Notes under the pieces: generated by a model
Databases searched by the model: none
The model's input: the letters and a program-made list of their open reading frames with translations, nothing else
Told to the model about the DNA's origin: nothing
Origin: Streptomyces sioyaensis
GTDB taxonomy: Bacteria; Actinomycetota; Actinomycetes; Streptomycetales; Streptomycetaceae
NCBI RefSeq assembly: GCF_004122735.1
Contig: NZ_SDIF01000066.1
Span: 1-37,141, forward strand
DNA length: 37,141 nucleotides
Reading direction: 5' to 3'
Made by a program: the position numbers and the translations under genes
In this document: piece by piece, positions 15,955 to 24,743 of the stretch
Layout of the letters: each line of letters begins with the position of its first letter
How positions within the stretch are numbered: position 1 is the stretch's first letter

Positions 15955-17316
15955 ATGAGCGGCGACCTCTCCAAGACGGCCTACGACCACCTGTGGATGC
16001 ACTTCACCCGCATGTCGTCGTACGAGAACGCCCCCGTGCCCACGATCGTGCGCGGCGAGGGCACCAACATCTACGACGACAAGGGCAAGCGCTACATCGA
16101 CGGCCTCGCCGGCCTCTTCGTGGTCAACGCCGGCCACGGCCGGGTCGAGCTCGCCGAGACGGCCTCCAAGCAGGCGCAGGAGCTGGCCTTCTTCCCCGTG
16201 TGGTCCTACGCCCACCCCAAGGCCGTGGAGCTCGCCGAGCGCCTGGCCCACGAGGCCCCCGGCGACCTCAACAAGGTCTTCTTCACCACCGGTGGCGGCG
16301 AGGCCGTCGAGACCGCCTGGAAGCTGGCCAAGCAGTACTTCAAGCTCGTCGGCAAGCCGATGAAGCACAAGGTGATATCCCGCGCGGTCGCCTACCACGG
16401 CACCCCGCAGGGCGCCCTGTCCATCACCGGTCTGCCCGGCCTGAAGGCCCCCTTCGAGCCGCTGGTCCCCGGCGCGCACAAGGTCCCGAACACCAACATC
16501 TACCGCGCCCCGATCCACGGCGACGACCCCGAGGCCTTCGGCCGCTGGGCCGCCGACCAGATCGAGCAGCAGATCCTCTTCGAGGGCCCGGAGACCGTCG
16601 CCGCGGTCTTCCTGGAGCCGGTGCAGAACGCCGGCGGCTGCTTCCCGCCGCCCCCCGGCTACTTCCAGCGGGTCCGCGAGATCTGCGACCAGTACGACGT
16701 GCTGCTCGTCTCCGACGAGGTCATCTGCGCCTTCGGCCGGCTGGGCACCACGTTCGCCTGCGACAAGTTCGGCTACGTCCCGGACATGATCACCTGCGCC
16801 AAGGGCATGACCTCGGGCTACTCCCCGATCGGCGCCTGCATCATCTCCGACCGCCTGGCCGAGCCGTTCTACCAGGGCGACAACACCTTCCTGCACGGCT
16901 ACACCTTCGGCGGCCACCCGGTCTCCGCGGCCGTCGGCGTCGCCAACCTCGACATCTTCGAGCGTGAGGGCCTCAACCAGCACGTCCTCGACAACGAGGC
17001 CAACTTCCTGAACACCCTGCAGAAGCTGCACGACCTGCCGATCGTCGGCGACGTCCGCGGCAACGGCTTCTTCTACGGCATCGAACTCGTCAAGGACAAG
17101 GCCACCAAGGAGTCCTTCAACGACGAGGAGACCGAGCGCGTCCTGTACGGCTTCCTCTCCAAGGCGCTGTACGACAACGGTCTCTACTGCCGCGCCGACG
17201 ACCGTGGCGACCCGGTCATCCAGCTCGCCCCGCCGCTCATCGCCGACCAGCCGGTCTTCGACGAGATCGAGCAGATCCTGCGCACGGTCCTCACCGAGGC
17301 CTGGACCAAGCTCTGA
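15955..17316 (+). CDS. Class III aminotransferase, probable putrescine/diamine aminotransferase
   Basis: A 453-residue PLP aminotransferase of the omega-amino-acid group. Landmarks are TTGGGEAVETAWK (about 111-123), YHGT (147-150), the cofactor Asp in SDEVICAFGR (D254) and the PLP lysine in TCAKGMTSGYSPIGA (K283). Relatives move the terminal amine of putrescine, GABA, beta-alanine or taurine to pyruvate or oxoglutarate. With an aminobutyraldehyde dehydrogenase next door, putrescine to 4-aminobutanal is the most economical reading, but the substrate is inferred. It begins two bases after the regulator stop and ends before a very strong terminator. Confidence 0.9.
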   Translation: MSGDLSKTAYDHLWMHFTRMSSYENAPVPTIVRGEGTNIYDDKGKRYIDGLAGLFVVNAGHGRVELAETASKQAQELAFFPVWSYAHPKAVELAERLAHEAPGDLNKVFFTTGGGEAVETAWKLAKQYFKLVGKPMKHKVISRAVAYHGTPQGALSITGLPGLKAPFEPLVPGAHKVPNTNIYRAPIHGDDPEAFGRWAADQIEQQILFEGPETVAAVFLEPVQNAGGCFPPPPGYFQRVREICDQYDVLLVSDEVICAFGRLGTTFACDKFGYVPDMITCAKGMTSGYSPIGACIISDRLAEPFYQGDNTFLHGYTFGGHPVSAAVGVANLDIFEREGLNQHVLDNEANFLNTLQKLHDLPIVGDVRGNGFFYGIELVKDKATKESFNDEETERVLYGFLSKALYDNGLYCRADDRGDPVIQLAPPLIADQPVFDEIEQILRTVLTEAWTKL

Positions 17317-17362
17317 CCCCCGCGGCAGCGCCCGCCGCACGCCGGGACAACTGAACATCCAG

Positions 17363-17408
17363 CGGCCCAGATTCACTCACTTCAAGCCATACGAGTGAAT
17401 CTGGGCCG
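17363..17408 (+). terminator. Intrinsic terminator of the regulator-aminotransferase operon
   Basis: A perfect 16-base stem (CGGCCCAGATTCACTC and its complement at 17393-17408) with a 14-base loop, followed by TTGTG. It is less GC-extreme than its surroundings. Confidence 0.85.
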
Positions 17409-17530
17409 TTGTGCTGCCAAGCCACGAATACCAGGGGTCACCAGTACTTACCGTGCTAGGGACCGATACCCTCCATGGTCGTTCACCCGGTCGGGGGAAC
17501 GATTCGACGCCTACAACAAGAGGTGCGCAG

Positions 17531-18271
17531 ATGGTGGCCCCGCCTGACAACGACGTTCTCTGGGCCCGCGGCCTGCACCACACGCACGGCGGCACCTCCG
17601 CCCTCGCCGGAGTCTCCGTCGGCGTCCGCGAAGGCGAGATCCTCGCCGTCACCGGCCCGCGCGGCAGTGGCAAGACCACCCTGCTGAAATGTCTCTCCGG
17701 CCAGCTCGTCCCGACCGAGGGCGAGGTCTGGTTCAACAGCTCCCCCGTGCACACCCTCTCCTCCCCCAGCCGGGAGCGGCTGCGCCTGGACCGGTTCGGC
17801 TGGATCGACACCGAACCGCACCTCGTCCACGAGCTCACCGCCTGGGAGAACGCCGCCCTCCCCCTGCTGCTCCGCGGCACCGGCACCCGCTCCGCCAAGC
17901 ACACCGCCCTCGAATGGCTCGACCGCCTCGATGTCGGCATGTGCGCCGGCCGCCGCCCCGCCAAGCTCGACCAGTCCCAGCGCCAGCGCGTCGCCATCGC
18001 CCGTGCGCTCGCGACCACCCCCCAGGTGCTGTTCGCCGACGAACCGACCGCCCCGCTGCACCGCGCCGACGGCACCCAGGTGCTGCGCACCCTGACCACC
18101 GCGGCCCGCTCGCACCAGATCACCGTGGTCCTGGCGACCCATGACCCGGACGTCGCCACGCTCGCCGACCGGAGCCTGGCGCTCCTCGACGGCCGCCCGG
18201 CGAGTGCCGCCTCCGCCGCCGGCGGCTCCTCCGATGAGGAAAGCAGGGCAGCGTGCTCGCTCTCCGTCTAG
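17531..18271 (+). CDS. ABC transporter ATP-binding protein with altered signature
   Basis: A 246-residue ATPase of the LolD/MacB-like export group. Walker A is GPRGSGKTT (about 41-49), Walker B QVLFADEPT, and the switch His sits in VVLATHDPD. The signature motif, normally LSGGQ, reads LDQSQ (before RQRVAIARAL), a marked departure that may weaken ATP hydrolysis or reflect pairing of unlike sites. The ATG at 17531 is preceded by AAGAGG. The stop lies 19 bases inside the following permease gene, so the two form a coupled pair. The substrate is unknown. Confidence 0.85.
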   Translation: MVAPPDNDVLWARGLHHTHGGTSALAGVSVGVREGEILAVTGPRGSGKTTLLKCLSGQLVPTEGEVWFNSSPVHTLSSPSRERLRLDRFGWIDTEPHLVHELTAWENAALPLLLRGTGTRSAKHTALEWLDRLDVGMCAGRRPAKLDQSQRQRVAIARALATTPQVLFADEPTAPLHRADGTQVLRTLTTAARSHQITVVLATHDPDVATLADRSLALLDGRPASAASAAGGSSDEESRAACSLSV

Positions 18272-19425
18272 CCCGCGGCTCGCACCCCGTCGTCCTGCTG
18301 CGCCGGCTGTCCGTCGCCGCCGCCGCGGCCGGCACCGGGTTCCTGCTGCTCTCCACCGTCGGCCACGCCGCCGGCCACCCGTCCGCGGCCGACCAGTCCC
18401 TGGTACGCCTGCTGTGGTGTGCGGCGCCGCTGGCGGCCACCGCCCAGTTCGCGGTGTCCACCGCCCGTACGGACCCCGCCGCCCGTCTGCAGCGCGGGAT
18501 GGCCGCGGCCGGCCTCGGCCCGCTGCGCCTCACCCTGCTCGCGACGGCCTCCACCGCACTGACCTGTCTGCTCGGCGTCCTCCTCGCGCTGCTGGCCTTC
18601 CTGCGGCTGCGCGGCGACCTGGGCGGCCCGGGCAGCTCGGCCTCGCTCGGCATCGACGCCGCCCTGCTCGGCGCGGGCCATCCGGTGCCGCTCGCCGGCG
18701 CCCTCCTGCTGCTGGCGACCGTGCCGTTGACCGCCGCGGTCGCCACCGCCGTCGCCCTGCGGCCCCGTAACGAGAACGGCTCCCGCGAGACCGCGGCCCG
18801 CCCCCGGACCGCCCCGCCCTCCGGTCTCCCCTGGGGCATCGCCCTGGCCGCGGCCGGCCTGGCGATCGAGGCGTACACCAGCCCCGGCCCGCACGCCCCC
18901 GGCGGGCTGCTGCCGCTGCCCGGCCGGCTGATCGGCAGCCCGCCCGGCGTGCTCGCCGGCTGGGCGCTGTCCGCCTTCGGCCTGGTCCTGGCCGGTCCCG
19001 GGCTGGTGCATCTGTGCGGCCGGCTGCTCTGCGCCGGGCGGCCGGGCGCGCTGCGCCTGCTGTCCGGGCGGGTGCTCCAGGAGGAGTCGCACCGCCTCGG
19101 CCGCCCGCTGGGGGTGCTGTGCGCGGTCGGCTCCGCCGCGTACGCCGCCGTGAAGGTCTACGAGGCCTCGCCCGCCCGTCCCTTCGGGCCGCTCACCGCG
19201 GTCGGCGCGGCGGTGGTCCTCGCCTGTGTGACCGCCAGCGCGCTCACCGCCGCACTGGAATCCCGCACCGCCCGCGCCCACACCACGGCCGCCCTTCGCC
19301 GGCTGGGCGCCTCCGCGTCCGTCCTCCACCGCGCCGCGGCGCTGCGCGGCCTGGCCCTGGTCCTCGTCCTGGCGCCCCTGACGTGGACGGTCGCGGAGAT
19401 GGCCACCCTTCCCCTGGTGCACTGA
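18253..19425 (+). CDS. Membrane permease partner of the ABC ATPase
   Basis: A 390-residue polytopic membrane protein rich in Ala and Leu with roughly eight hydrophobic segments, such as LLATASTALTCLLGVLLALL and GLALVLVLAPLTWTVAEM. It has no recognisable catalytic motif and resembles FtsX-like permeases only in general layout. The GTG start at 18253 overlaps the ATPase gene by 19 bases, so the products surely work together. Export of a lipid, peptide or toxic compound is possible but not shown by the sequence. Confidence 0.75.
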   Translation: MLALRLARGSHPVVLLRRLSVAAAAAGTGFLLLSTVGHAAGHPSAADQSLVRLLWCAAPLAATAQFAVSTARTDPAARLQRGMAAAGLGPLRLTLLATASTALTCLLGVLLALLAFLRLRGDLGGPGSSASLGIDAALLGAGHPVPLAGALLLLATVPLTAAVATAVALRPRNENGSRETAARPRTAPPSGLPWGIALAAAGLAIEAYTSPGPHAPGGLLPLPGRLIGSPPGVLAGWALSAFGLVLAGPGLVHLCGRLLCAGRPGALRLLSGRVLQEESHRLGRPLGVLCAVGSAAYAAVKVYEASPARPFGPLTAVGAAVVLACVTASALTAALESRTARAHTTAALRRLGASASVLHRAAALRGLALVLVLAPLTWTVAEMATLPLVH

Positions 19426-19426
19426 G

Positions 19427-19446
19427 GGGCCCGGCCCGCCGGGTCC
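19427..19446 (+). terminator. Hairpin after the ABC pair
   Basis: GGGCCCGG and CCGGGTCC (one G-T pair) with a CCCG loop, starting just after the permease stop. Confidence 0.5.
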
Positions 19447-19565
19447 GCGGACGGCTCGGGGCACCGGGGACGGGGGACCTGCGCGGCCGGCGGCGCCGGG
19501 GCCCACCGCACACCGCGGTCCCGGACCGCCACCTGGCCCCTGGGGGGCGTCACCGCGGTCCTAAC

Positions 19566-20732
19566 ATGACGCACGTGCAGTCGAATTCACATGCCTCCGC
19601 CGCCCGCCGTCCCCCCGCCCACGACGACAACCACGACCACGAGATCGAGTCCCTGGAGGAGTTCGACCGGGTCGTCGCCGCCGGCAGCCTCGCCGGACAC
19701 CGCGTCCAGTCGGTCGATCTGACGGACCGTACGTTCGCGCTGCTCAGCACGGACACCTCGGATTCCGTGTTCCTCGGCTGCGCCATGGAGGAGGACGCCG
19801 CCGCCAAGATACGTGCCGGCGGCGCCCTGGTCTTCCCGCCCGTACCGGACCTGCCGTTCGATCCCTACCGGGGCGGGCTCTACGGACCGGACGAGCTCTT
19901 CGCGCAGCTGGTCGACGCCGGCTACGACGCCACCCCGGACGCCCGCACCTACGCCTGGTTCCAGGAGACCAAGGCGGACGGCGACATCTTCGCCTCGATG
20001 CTGCGCAGCATCCACGACGACGCCGTCTCCGACGCCCTGGACGAAGACCTCGCCGGTGCCCAGGTGGTGGGCATCATGGGCGGCCACGCCCTGGAGCGCG
20101 GCTCCGCGGCCTACGCGGGCGCGGCCCGGCTCGGCCGCCGGCTCGCCCGCACCGGCCTGACCGTGGCGACCGGCGGCGGACCGGGCGCGATGGAGGCGGC
20201 GAACCTCGGGGCGTACGCCGCGCCCTTCGAGGACGGCATGCTCGACTCGGCGCTGGAGATCCTCGCCAAGGCACCGCACTTCGCCCCGTCGGTCACCGAC
20301 TGGGCCCGGGCCGCCTTCGAGATACGGCGCGGCTGGCCGGACGGCGGCGCCTCGGTCGGCATCCCCACCTGGTTCTACGGGCACGAGCCGCCGAACGCCT
20401 TCGCCTCCCGGATAGCGAAGTACTTCGTCAACGCGGTGCGCGAGGACGGTCTGCTGGCGCGCTCCCGGGCCGGTGTGGTGTTCCTGCCGGGCGCGGCCGG
20501 GACCGTACAGGAGATCTTCGACAACGCGACCCCGAACTACTACGGGTCGCGGGGCGAACCGACCCCGATGGTGCTGGTGGACCGCGCGCACTGGACCGAG
20601 AAGCTCCCCGCCTGGCCGCTGCTCCAGGCGCTCGCGTCCGGGCGGTCGATGGCGGCCCGGATCGCGCTGGTCGACTCGGTGGACGAAGTCCCGGAGACCC
20701 TGGCCCGCCTCGGCACCGGGGCCCCGGCCTGA
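19566..20732 (+). CDS. LOG-family Rossmann-fold nucleotide-binding protein
   Basis: A 388-residue protein with a LOG/lysine-decarboxylase-like fold. The core is VVGIMGGHALERG, then TVATGGGPGAMEAANLGAY (the PGG-type phosphate-binding loop), and VVFLPGAAGTVQEIFD, equivalent to the PGGxGTxxE motif of the family but reading PGAAGTVQE. LOG enzymes cleave nucleoside 5'-monophosphates with cytokinin-like bases; this long form has about 160 extra N-terminal residues and is of unproven activity. The N-terminus starts with a His/Asp-rich stretch (HDDNHDHE). ATG 19566 lacks a ribosome binding site; GTG 19575 is an alternative. Confidence 0.85.
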   Translation: MTHVQSNSHASAARRPPAHDDNHDHEIESLEEFDRVVAAGSLAGHRVQSVDLTDRTFALLSTDTSDSVFLGCAMEEDAAAKIRAGGALVFPPVPDLPFDPYRGGLYGPDELFAQLVDAGYDATPDARTYAWFQETKADGDIFASMLRSIHDDAVSDALDEDLAGAQVVGIMGGHALERGSAAYAGAARLGRRLARTGLTVATGGGPGAMEAANLGAYAAPFEDGMLDSALEILAKAPHFAPSVTDWARAAFEIRRGWPDGGASVGIPTWFYGHEPPNAFASRIAKYFVNAVREDGLLARSRAGVVFLPGAAGTVQEIFDNATPNYYGSRGEPTPMVLVDRAHWTEKLPAWPLLQALASGRSMAARIALVDSVDEVPETLARLGTGAPA

Positions 20733-20740
20733 TCCGGCCG

Positions 20741-20775
20741 CGGCGGGCTCCCCGCTTCCGCGCCGGGCCCCGCCG
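20741..20775 (+). terminator. Weak hairpin after the LOG gene
   Basis: Seven-base arms CGGCGGG / CCCGCCG with a long loop, 9 bases after the stop at 20732. Confidence 0.3.
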
Positions 20776-20899
20776 CCGTTCCCCACCGGACGGCCGTACA
20801 GGTGCTTTTGCCCGCCCGAGGCAACGTCGGTCCCCGAATGCACGTCTGCCAGTCCGGCAGTGAAGAGGCAGTACGGACAGCGGGCGAACGGAGCTCTTG

Positions 20900-21829
20900 G
20901 TGATCATCGGTCTGCTGACGGCCGTGGCGGCGTCGGCCGGTTACGGCACGGGATCGGTTCTGCAGGCGCTGGGCTCGCGCAAATCCGCCCGCCGGGAGGC
21001 GGCCAAGGCCTCCGCCTCCGGTGTCACCCAGCACGGCGGCCCCAGCCTGGCGTCCACCGCAAAGGCGGCCGTGACCTGGGAATTCATGCTGGGTACGGTG
21101 CTGGACTTCGTAGGGTTCGGGCTCGGCGCGCTGGCGGCCCGGCTACTGCCGCTGTTCCTGTCGCAGACCGTGATCAGCGCCAACCTCGTGATCACTGCCG
21201 TATTGAGCGTCAAGCTCCTCGGCATCCGGCTCACCCGCGCCGAGTGGACCTCCATCGCCGTGGTCTGTTCGGCGCTGGTGCTGCTGGCCACGGCCGCCGG
21301 GCCGGAGGGCAGCGGCCACACCCCGCTCGCCGCCCACTGGTGGCTGCTCGCCGCCTCCGTCGTACTCATCGGCGGCGGCACCGTGGTCGTGCGGCTGCTC
21401 GGCGCGCGGGCGGCGATCCTCGCGGGGCTCTTCTCCGGCCTGGGCTTCGGCGCGCTCGGCATCGGGGTACGGGTGCTGAACGGGATGGCCCCCTTCGATC
21501 TGCCGTCCCTGCTCGGCGACCCCGCGCTGTACGCGATCGGCGTCGCCGGTATCGGCGGGATGTATCTGCACACCGTCGCCCTCCAGCTCGGCTCAGTGAA
21601 CGGCGCCACGGCGGCGCTGGTGGTGGGCGAGACGGTGATCCCCGGCATTCTCGGGGTGCTGTGGCTGGGCGACTCCTCCCGGCCGGGCTTCGCCTGGGTC
21701 GCCGTCCTGGGCTTCGTGGTGGCGGTGGCCGGGGCCGTCGCGGTCGCGTGGTTCGGCGAACCCGAGGCGGGGGCGCAGCCGGACCCGGCACCGGCCGGTG
21801 AGCGGCCCGCCGAGACGGCGGCGCGCTGA
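20900..21829 (+). CDS. DMT-superfamily-like integral membrane protein
   Basis: A 309-residue membrane protein with nine or ten hydrophobic helices, resembling DMT/EamA drug-metabolite exporters of a form common in actinobacteria. Segments include LLTAVAASAGYGTGSVLQALG at the start, LFLSQTVISANLVITAVLSV and WVAVLGFVVAVAGAVAVAWF near the end; the tail is a hydrophilic Pro/Ala/Glu stretch. GTG 20900 is preferred because GGAG lies six bases upstream; TTG 20897 is one codon longer. The substrate is unknown. It converges on the thiamine transporter genes. Confidence 0.8.
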   Translation: MIIGLLTAVAASAGYGTGSVLQALGSRKSARREAAKASASGVTQHGGPSLASTAKAAVTWEFMLGTVLDFVGFGLGALAARLLPLFLSQTVISANLVITAVLSVKLLGIRLTRAEWTSIAVVCSALVLLATAAGPEGSGHTPLAAHWWLLAASVVLIGGGTVVVRLLGARAAILAGLFSGLGFGALGIGVRVLNGMAPFDLPSLLGDPALYAIGVAGIGGMYLHTVALQLGSVNGATAALVVGETVIPGILGVLWLGDSSRPGFAWVAVLGFVVAVAGAVAVAWFGEPEAGAQPDPAPAGERPAETAAR

Positions 21830-21921
21830 GGCGGCGGCCCACGGGGAAGACCGGCCCACGGAGACCGACCGGGCTGCTACGGAGCAGACCCGGCTGCTGA
21901 GGACACCGAGGACCGGCCCCT

Positions 21922-21950
21922 GGCCGGCGCCCGCTCCCCCGGCCGGCGCC
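21922..21950. repeat. Paired GGCCGGCGCC repeats, possible bidirectional terminator
   Basis: GGCCGGCGCC occurs at 21922-21931 and again at 21941-21950. Because GGCGCC is self-complementary the copies can pair as a stem. They lie between the convergent stops at 21829 and 21961. Confidence 0.35.
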
Positions 21951-21960
21951 CTCCACGCGG

Positions 21961-23037
21961 TCAGCCCGCCGGCGCCCCGGCGTCCAGCACCACCACGTCC
22001 GGGGCGGCGAAGGCGAGGCCCACCCGCTCGCCCACCTCGGGCGCGTCGCGCAGGGTGCAGGCCGCCTCGATCTGCGGTCCGGCGGCGGGGTGCAGCAGCA
22101 GCGCGACATGGGTGCCGCGGAACGTCCGGGCCGCGACCGTGGCAGGCAGGCCGTCCGGGGCCGCCGTCAGCCGCACCCCGGCCGGGCGGACGAGCAGGCG
22201 GCAGGGCCCGTCCGCGGTGCCGTCCGGGACCGGCACCTTGCCCCAGGGGGTGGCGGCCGCCTCGCCCTGCACCGTCGCCTCGACCACGTTGTCGAAGCCG
22301 AGGAAGCGGGCGACGAATTCCGAGGCGGGCCGCTGCCAGACCTCCAGCGGGGTGCCGCTCTGCGCGATCCGGCCGTCCTGCATCACCACGACCCGGTCGG
22401 CGAGCGCGAAGGCCTCGCCCTGGTCGTGCGTGACGGCGAGCACGGTCGTACCCAACTCCCGGAAGAGCCGCCGGAGTTCGACGACCAGCCGTTCGCGCAG
22501 CCCGCGGTCGAGCTGCCCGAGGGGCTCGTCCAGCATCAGCAGACGGGGGCGGGGGGCCAGCGCGCGGGCCAGCGCGACCCGCTGCTGCTCACCGCCGGAC
22601 AGCGAGGCCACGGCCCGCCGCTGGGCGCCCGGCAGCCCCACGAGGTCCAGGAGTTCGGTGACCGTACGCTCCCGGTCGGCGCGCGAGGCCCCCCGCATCC
22701 GCAGCCCGAAGGCGACGTTGCCCTCGACATCGCGCTGCGGGAAGAGCTGGTGGTCCTGGAACATCAGGCCGACGCCGCGCCGGTGCGCGGGCACCCCCCG
22801 CTGCTCCCGCCCCTCCAGCAACACCTGTCCGGCGTCGGCGGGTTGGAGACCCGCGACCACCCTCAGCAGGGTGGACTTGCCGCTGCCGCTCGGCCCCAGG
22901 ACGCAGACGATCTCCTGCGCGGCGACGTCCAGGTCCACCGCGTCGAGGGCGGGCCGCCCGGCCGCGGTGAAGCGGACGGTCACCCCGCCCAGCCGCAGCA
23001 GCTCCGGCGCCCGTGTGCTGGTGTCCCCTGTCGTCAT
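21961..23037 (-). CDS. Thiamine-type ABC transporter ATP-binding protein
   Basis: A 358-residue ATPase, longer than ThiQ of enterobacteria because of a C-terminal TOBE-like part (FLGFDNVVEATV onward). Walker A GPSGSGKST (48-56), Q-loop FQDHQLFPQ, signature LSGGEQQRV, Walker B RLLMLDEP and HDQGEA are all present. It is the last gene of a three-gene unit with permease and binding protein under a TPP riboswitch, so it energises uptake of thiamine or a precursor. Its ATG follows the permease TAG directly (TAGATG). Confidence 0.88.
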   Translation of the reverse strand: MTTGDTSTRAPELLRLGGVTVRFTAAGRPALDAVDLDVAAQEIVCVLGPSGSGKSTLLRVVAGLQPADAGQVLLEGREQRGVPAHRRGVGLMFQDHQLFPQRDVEGNVAFGLRMRGASRADRERTVTELLDLVGLPGAQRRAVASLSGGEQQRVALARALAPRPRLLMLDEPLGQLDRGLRERLVVELRRLFRELGTTVLAVTHDQGEAFALADRVVVMQDGRIAQSGTPLEVWQRPASEFVARFLGFDNVVEATVQGEAAATPWGKVPVPDGTADGPCRLLVRPAGVRLTAAPDGLPATVAARTFRGTHVALLLHPAAGPQIEAACTLRDAPEVGERVGLAFAAPDVVVLDAGAPAG

Positions 23038-24705
23038 CTAGAACTCCCCGGAGTGGTCGACGGGGCGCAGGCGCTCCAGTACCAGCAGGGCGCCGGCACA
23101 CACCACCATCAAGATGGTCGACAACGCCATCGCCTGCCCGTAGTTGGTCTCCCCCGCTCGCCCCAGCAGGCGGGCCACGGCGACCGGCAGCGTCGGCCGG
23201 TCCGGCCGCGCGATGAAGACGGTCGCCCCGAACTCGCCGAGCGACACCGCGAAGGCGAAGCCCGCGGCGATCAGCAGCGCCCGCCGCACCAGCGGCAGGT
23301 CGACCTCACGCCACACCCGCCAGGGCGAGGCGCCGAGCACGGCGGCGGCCTCCCGCAGCCGGGAATCGACCGCCCGCAGGACCGGCAGCATCGTCCGGAC
23401 CACGAACGGCACTCCCACCAGCGCCTGGGCGAGCGGGACCAGCCACCACGAGGCACGCAGGTCGAGCGGCGGGGTGTCGAGGCTGATCAGAAATCCGAAG
23501 CCGACGGTCACCGCGGAGACCCCAAGCGGCAGCATCAGCAGGGCGTCGAAGCCGCGGACGAACCGGCTGATCGCGGGCGTCCGTCCGGACGGGCCGCTCC
23601 GCAGCCGGGGCAGCGTCAGGACGGCGGCCGCCAGCCCGCCCACCACCACAGCGATCACCGTGGCCGCGGCCCCGTAGGCGAGCGAATTCCACAGGGCGTC
23701 CAGGGGCGCGACGGCGAAGGTGCTGTCGGCGGCCGCGGCGGACCGCAGCGAGGTGTAGAAGACCGTTCCGTAGCCGTCCGGCCCGGCGAACGACCGCTCC
23801 ACCAGCACCACCAGCGGCACCAGCAGCAGGACGGTGATGACGGCGAGCGTGCCCCACAGCAGGGCCCACTGGCCGCCGCCGCGCGGCCGGTGGGCGGTCC
23901 GCGACGCGTCCACCAGCCGCAGCGCGGACTCCCGGCGGCGCACGGCCCGGGCGTGCAGCGCCAGCACGCCCAGGACCGCGGCGAACTGGACGAGCGTGAG
24001 CACCGCGGCCGTCGGCAGGTCCAGGAAGTCCGCGGTCTGCCGGTAGATCTCCACCTCCAGCGTGGAGAAGGTGGGCCCGCCCAGGATCTGCACCACGCCG
24101 AAGGAGGTGAAGGTGAAGAGGAAGACCATCAGCGCAGCGGCCGCGACGGCCGGGCCCAGCGCGGGCAGCGTCACCCGCCGCCAGGCCGCGAACCGCCCGG
24201 CCCCCAGCACCCGCGCCGCCTCTTCCTGCCGCGGATCGAGCTGTCCCCACAGGCCGCCGACGGTGCGGACGACCACCGCGTAGTTGAAGAAGACATGCGC
24301 CAGCAGGATCGCCCACACCGAGGTGTCCAGGCGCACCCCCCACAGCTCGTCCAGCAGTCCGCCCCGCCCGACGAGCGCCAGGAAGGCCGTGCCGACGACG
24401 ACGGTCGGCAGCACGAACGGCACCGCCACCACTGCCCGTAGCAGCTGCTTGCCGGGGAAGTCGAAGCGGGCGAAGACATAGGCGCCAGGCAGCGCGATCA
24501 GCAGCGTCAGCACGGTCGAGGCGGCCGCCTGCCAGACGGTGAACCACAGCACCTGCACGACATCCGGCTCGCTCAGCACGGCGCCGAACCGGCCGAACTG
24601 CCACGCTCCGCCCTCCTTCAGCCCCCGCCCGACGATCGCCACGACGGGATAGGCGAAGAACAGCGCGAAGAAGGCGAGCGGCACGGCCATCAGGCCGAGC
24701 CGCAC
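23038..24705 (-). CDS. Two-domain thiamine-type ABC permease
   Basis: A 555-residue permease with about twelve helices and two EAA loops (EEAARVLGAGRFAAWRRVTLP near the first third, REAAAVLGASPWRVWREVDLP near the end), that is, two permease domains fused as in ThiP/FbpB. It forms the whole channel. The start is uncertain: GTG 24705 has AAGGGG about six bases upstream and gives a normal N-terminus, while an upstream GTG (24780) would overlap thiB by 37 bases. Gene order and the riboswitch point to thiamine; iron-type homologues share the architecture, but the leader settles the choice. Confidence 0.85.
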   Translation of the reverse strand: MRLGLMAVPLAFFALFFAYPVVAIVGRGLKEGGAWQFGRFGAVLSEPDVVQVLWFTVWQAAASTVLTLLIALPGAYVFARFDFPGKQLLRAVVAVPFVLPTVVVGTAFLALVGRGGLLDELWGVRLDTSVWAILLAHVFFNYAVVVRTVGGLWGQLDPRQEEAARVLGAGRFAAWRRVTLPALGPAVAAAALMVFLFTFTSFGVVQILGGPTFSTLEVEIYRQTADFLDLPTAAVLTLVQFAAVLGVLALHARAVRRRESALRLVDASRTAHRPRGGGQWALLWGTLAVITVLLLVPLVVLVERSFAGPDGYGTVFYTSLRSAAAADSTFAVAPLDALWNSLAYGAAATVIAVVVGGLAAAVLTLPRLRSGPSGRTPAISRFVRGFDALLMLPLGVSAVTVGFGFLISLDTPPLDLRASWWLVPLAQALVGVPFVVRTMLPVLRAVDSRLREAAAVLGASPWRVWREVDLPLVRRALLIAAGFAFAVSLGEFGATVFIARPDRPTLPVAVARLLGRAGETNYGQAMALSTILMVVCAGALLVLERLRPVDHSGEF

Positions 24706-24743
24706 CGCCGTCCCCTTCGCGGGCCCGCGGCCGCGGGTGCGGG

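Noticed and set aside
22090..24441. A 783-codon plus-strand frame opposite the thiamine transporter genes
   Set aside because: Gln/His/Arg-rich antisense translation; the minus-strand genes carry clear ABC motifs and the riboswitch fits them.
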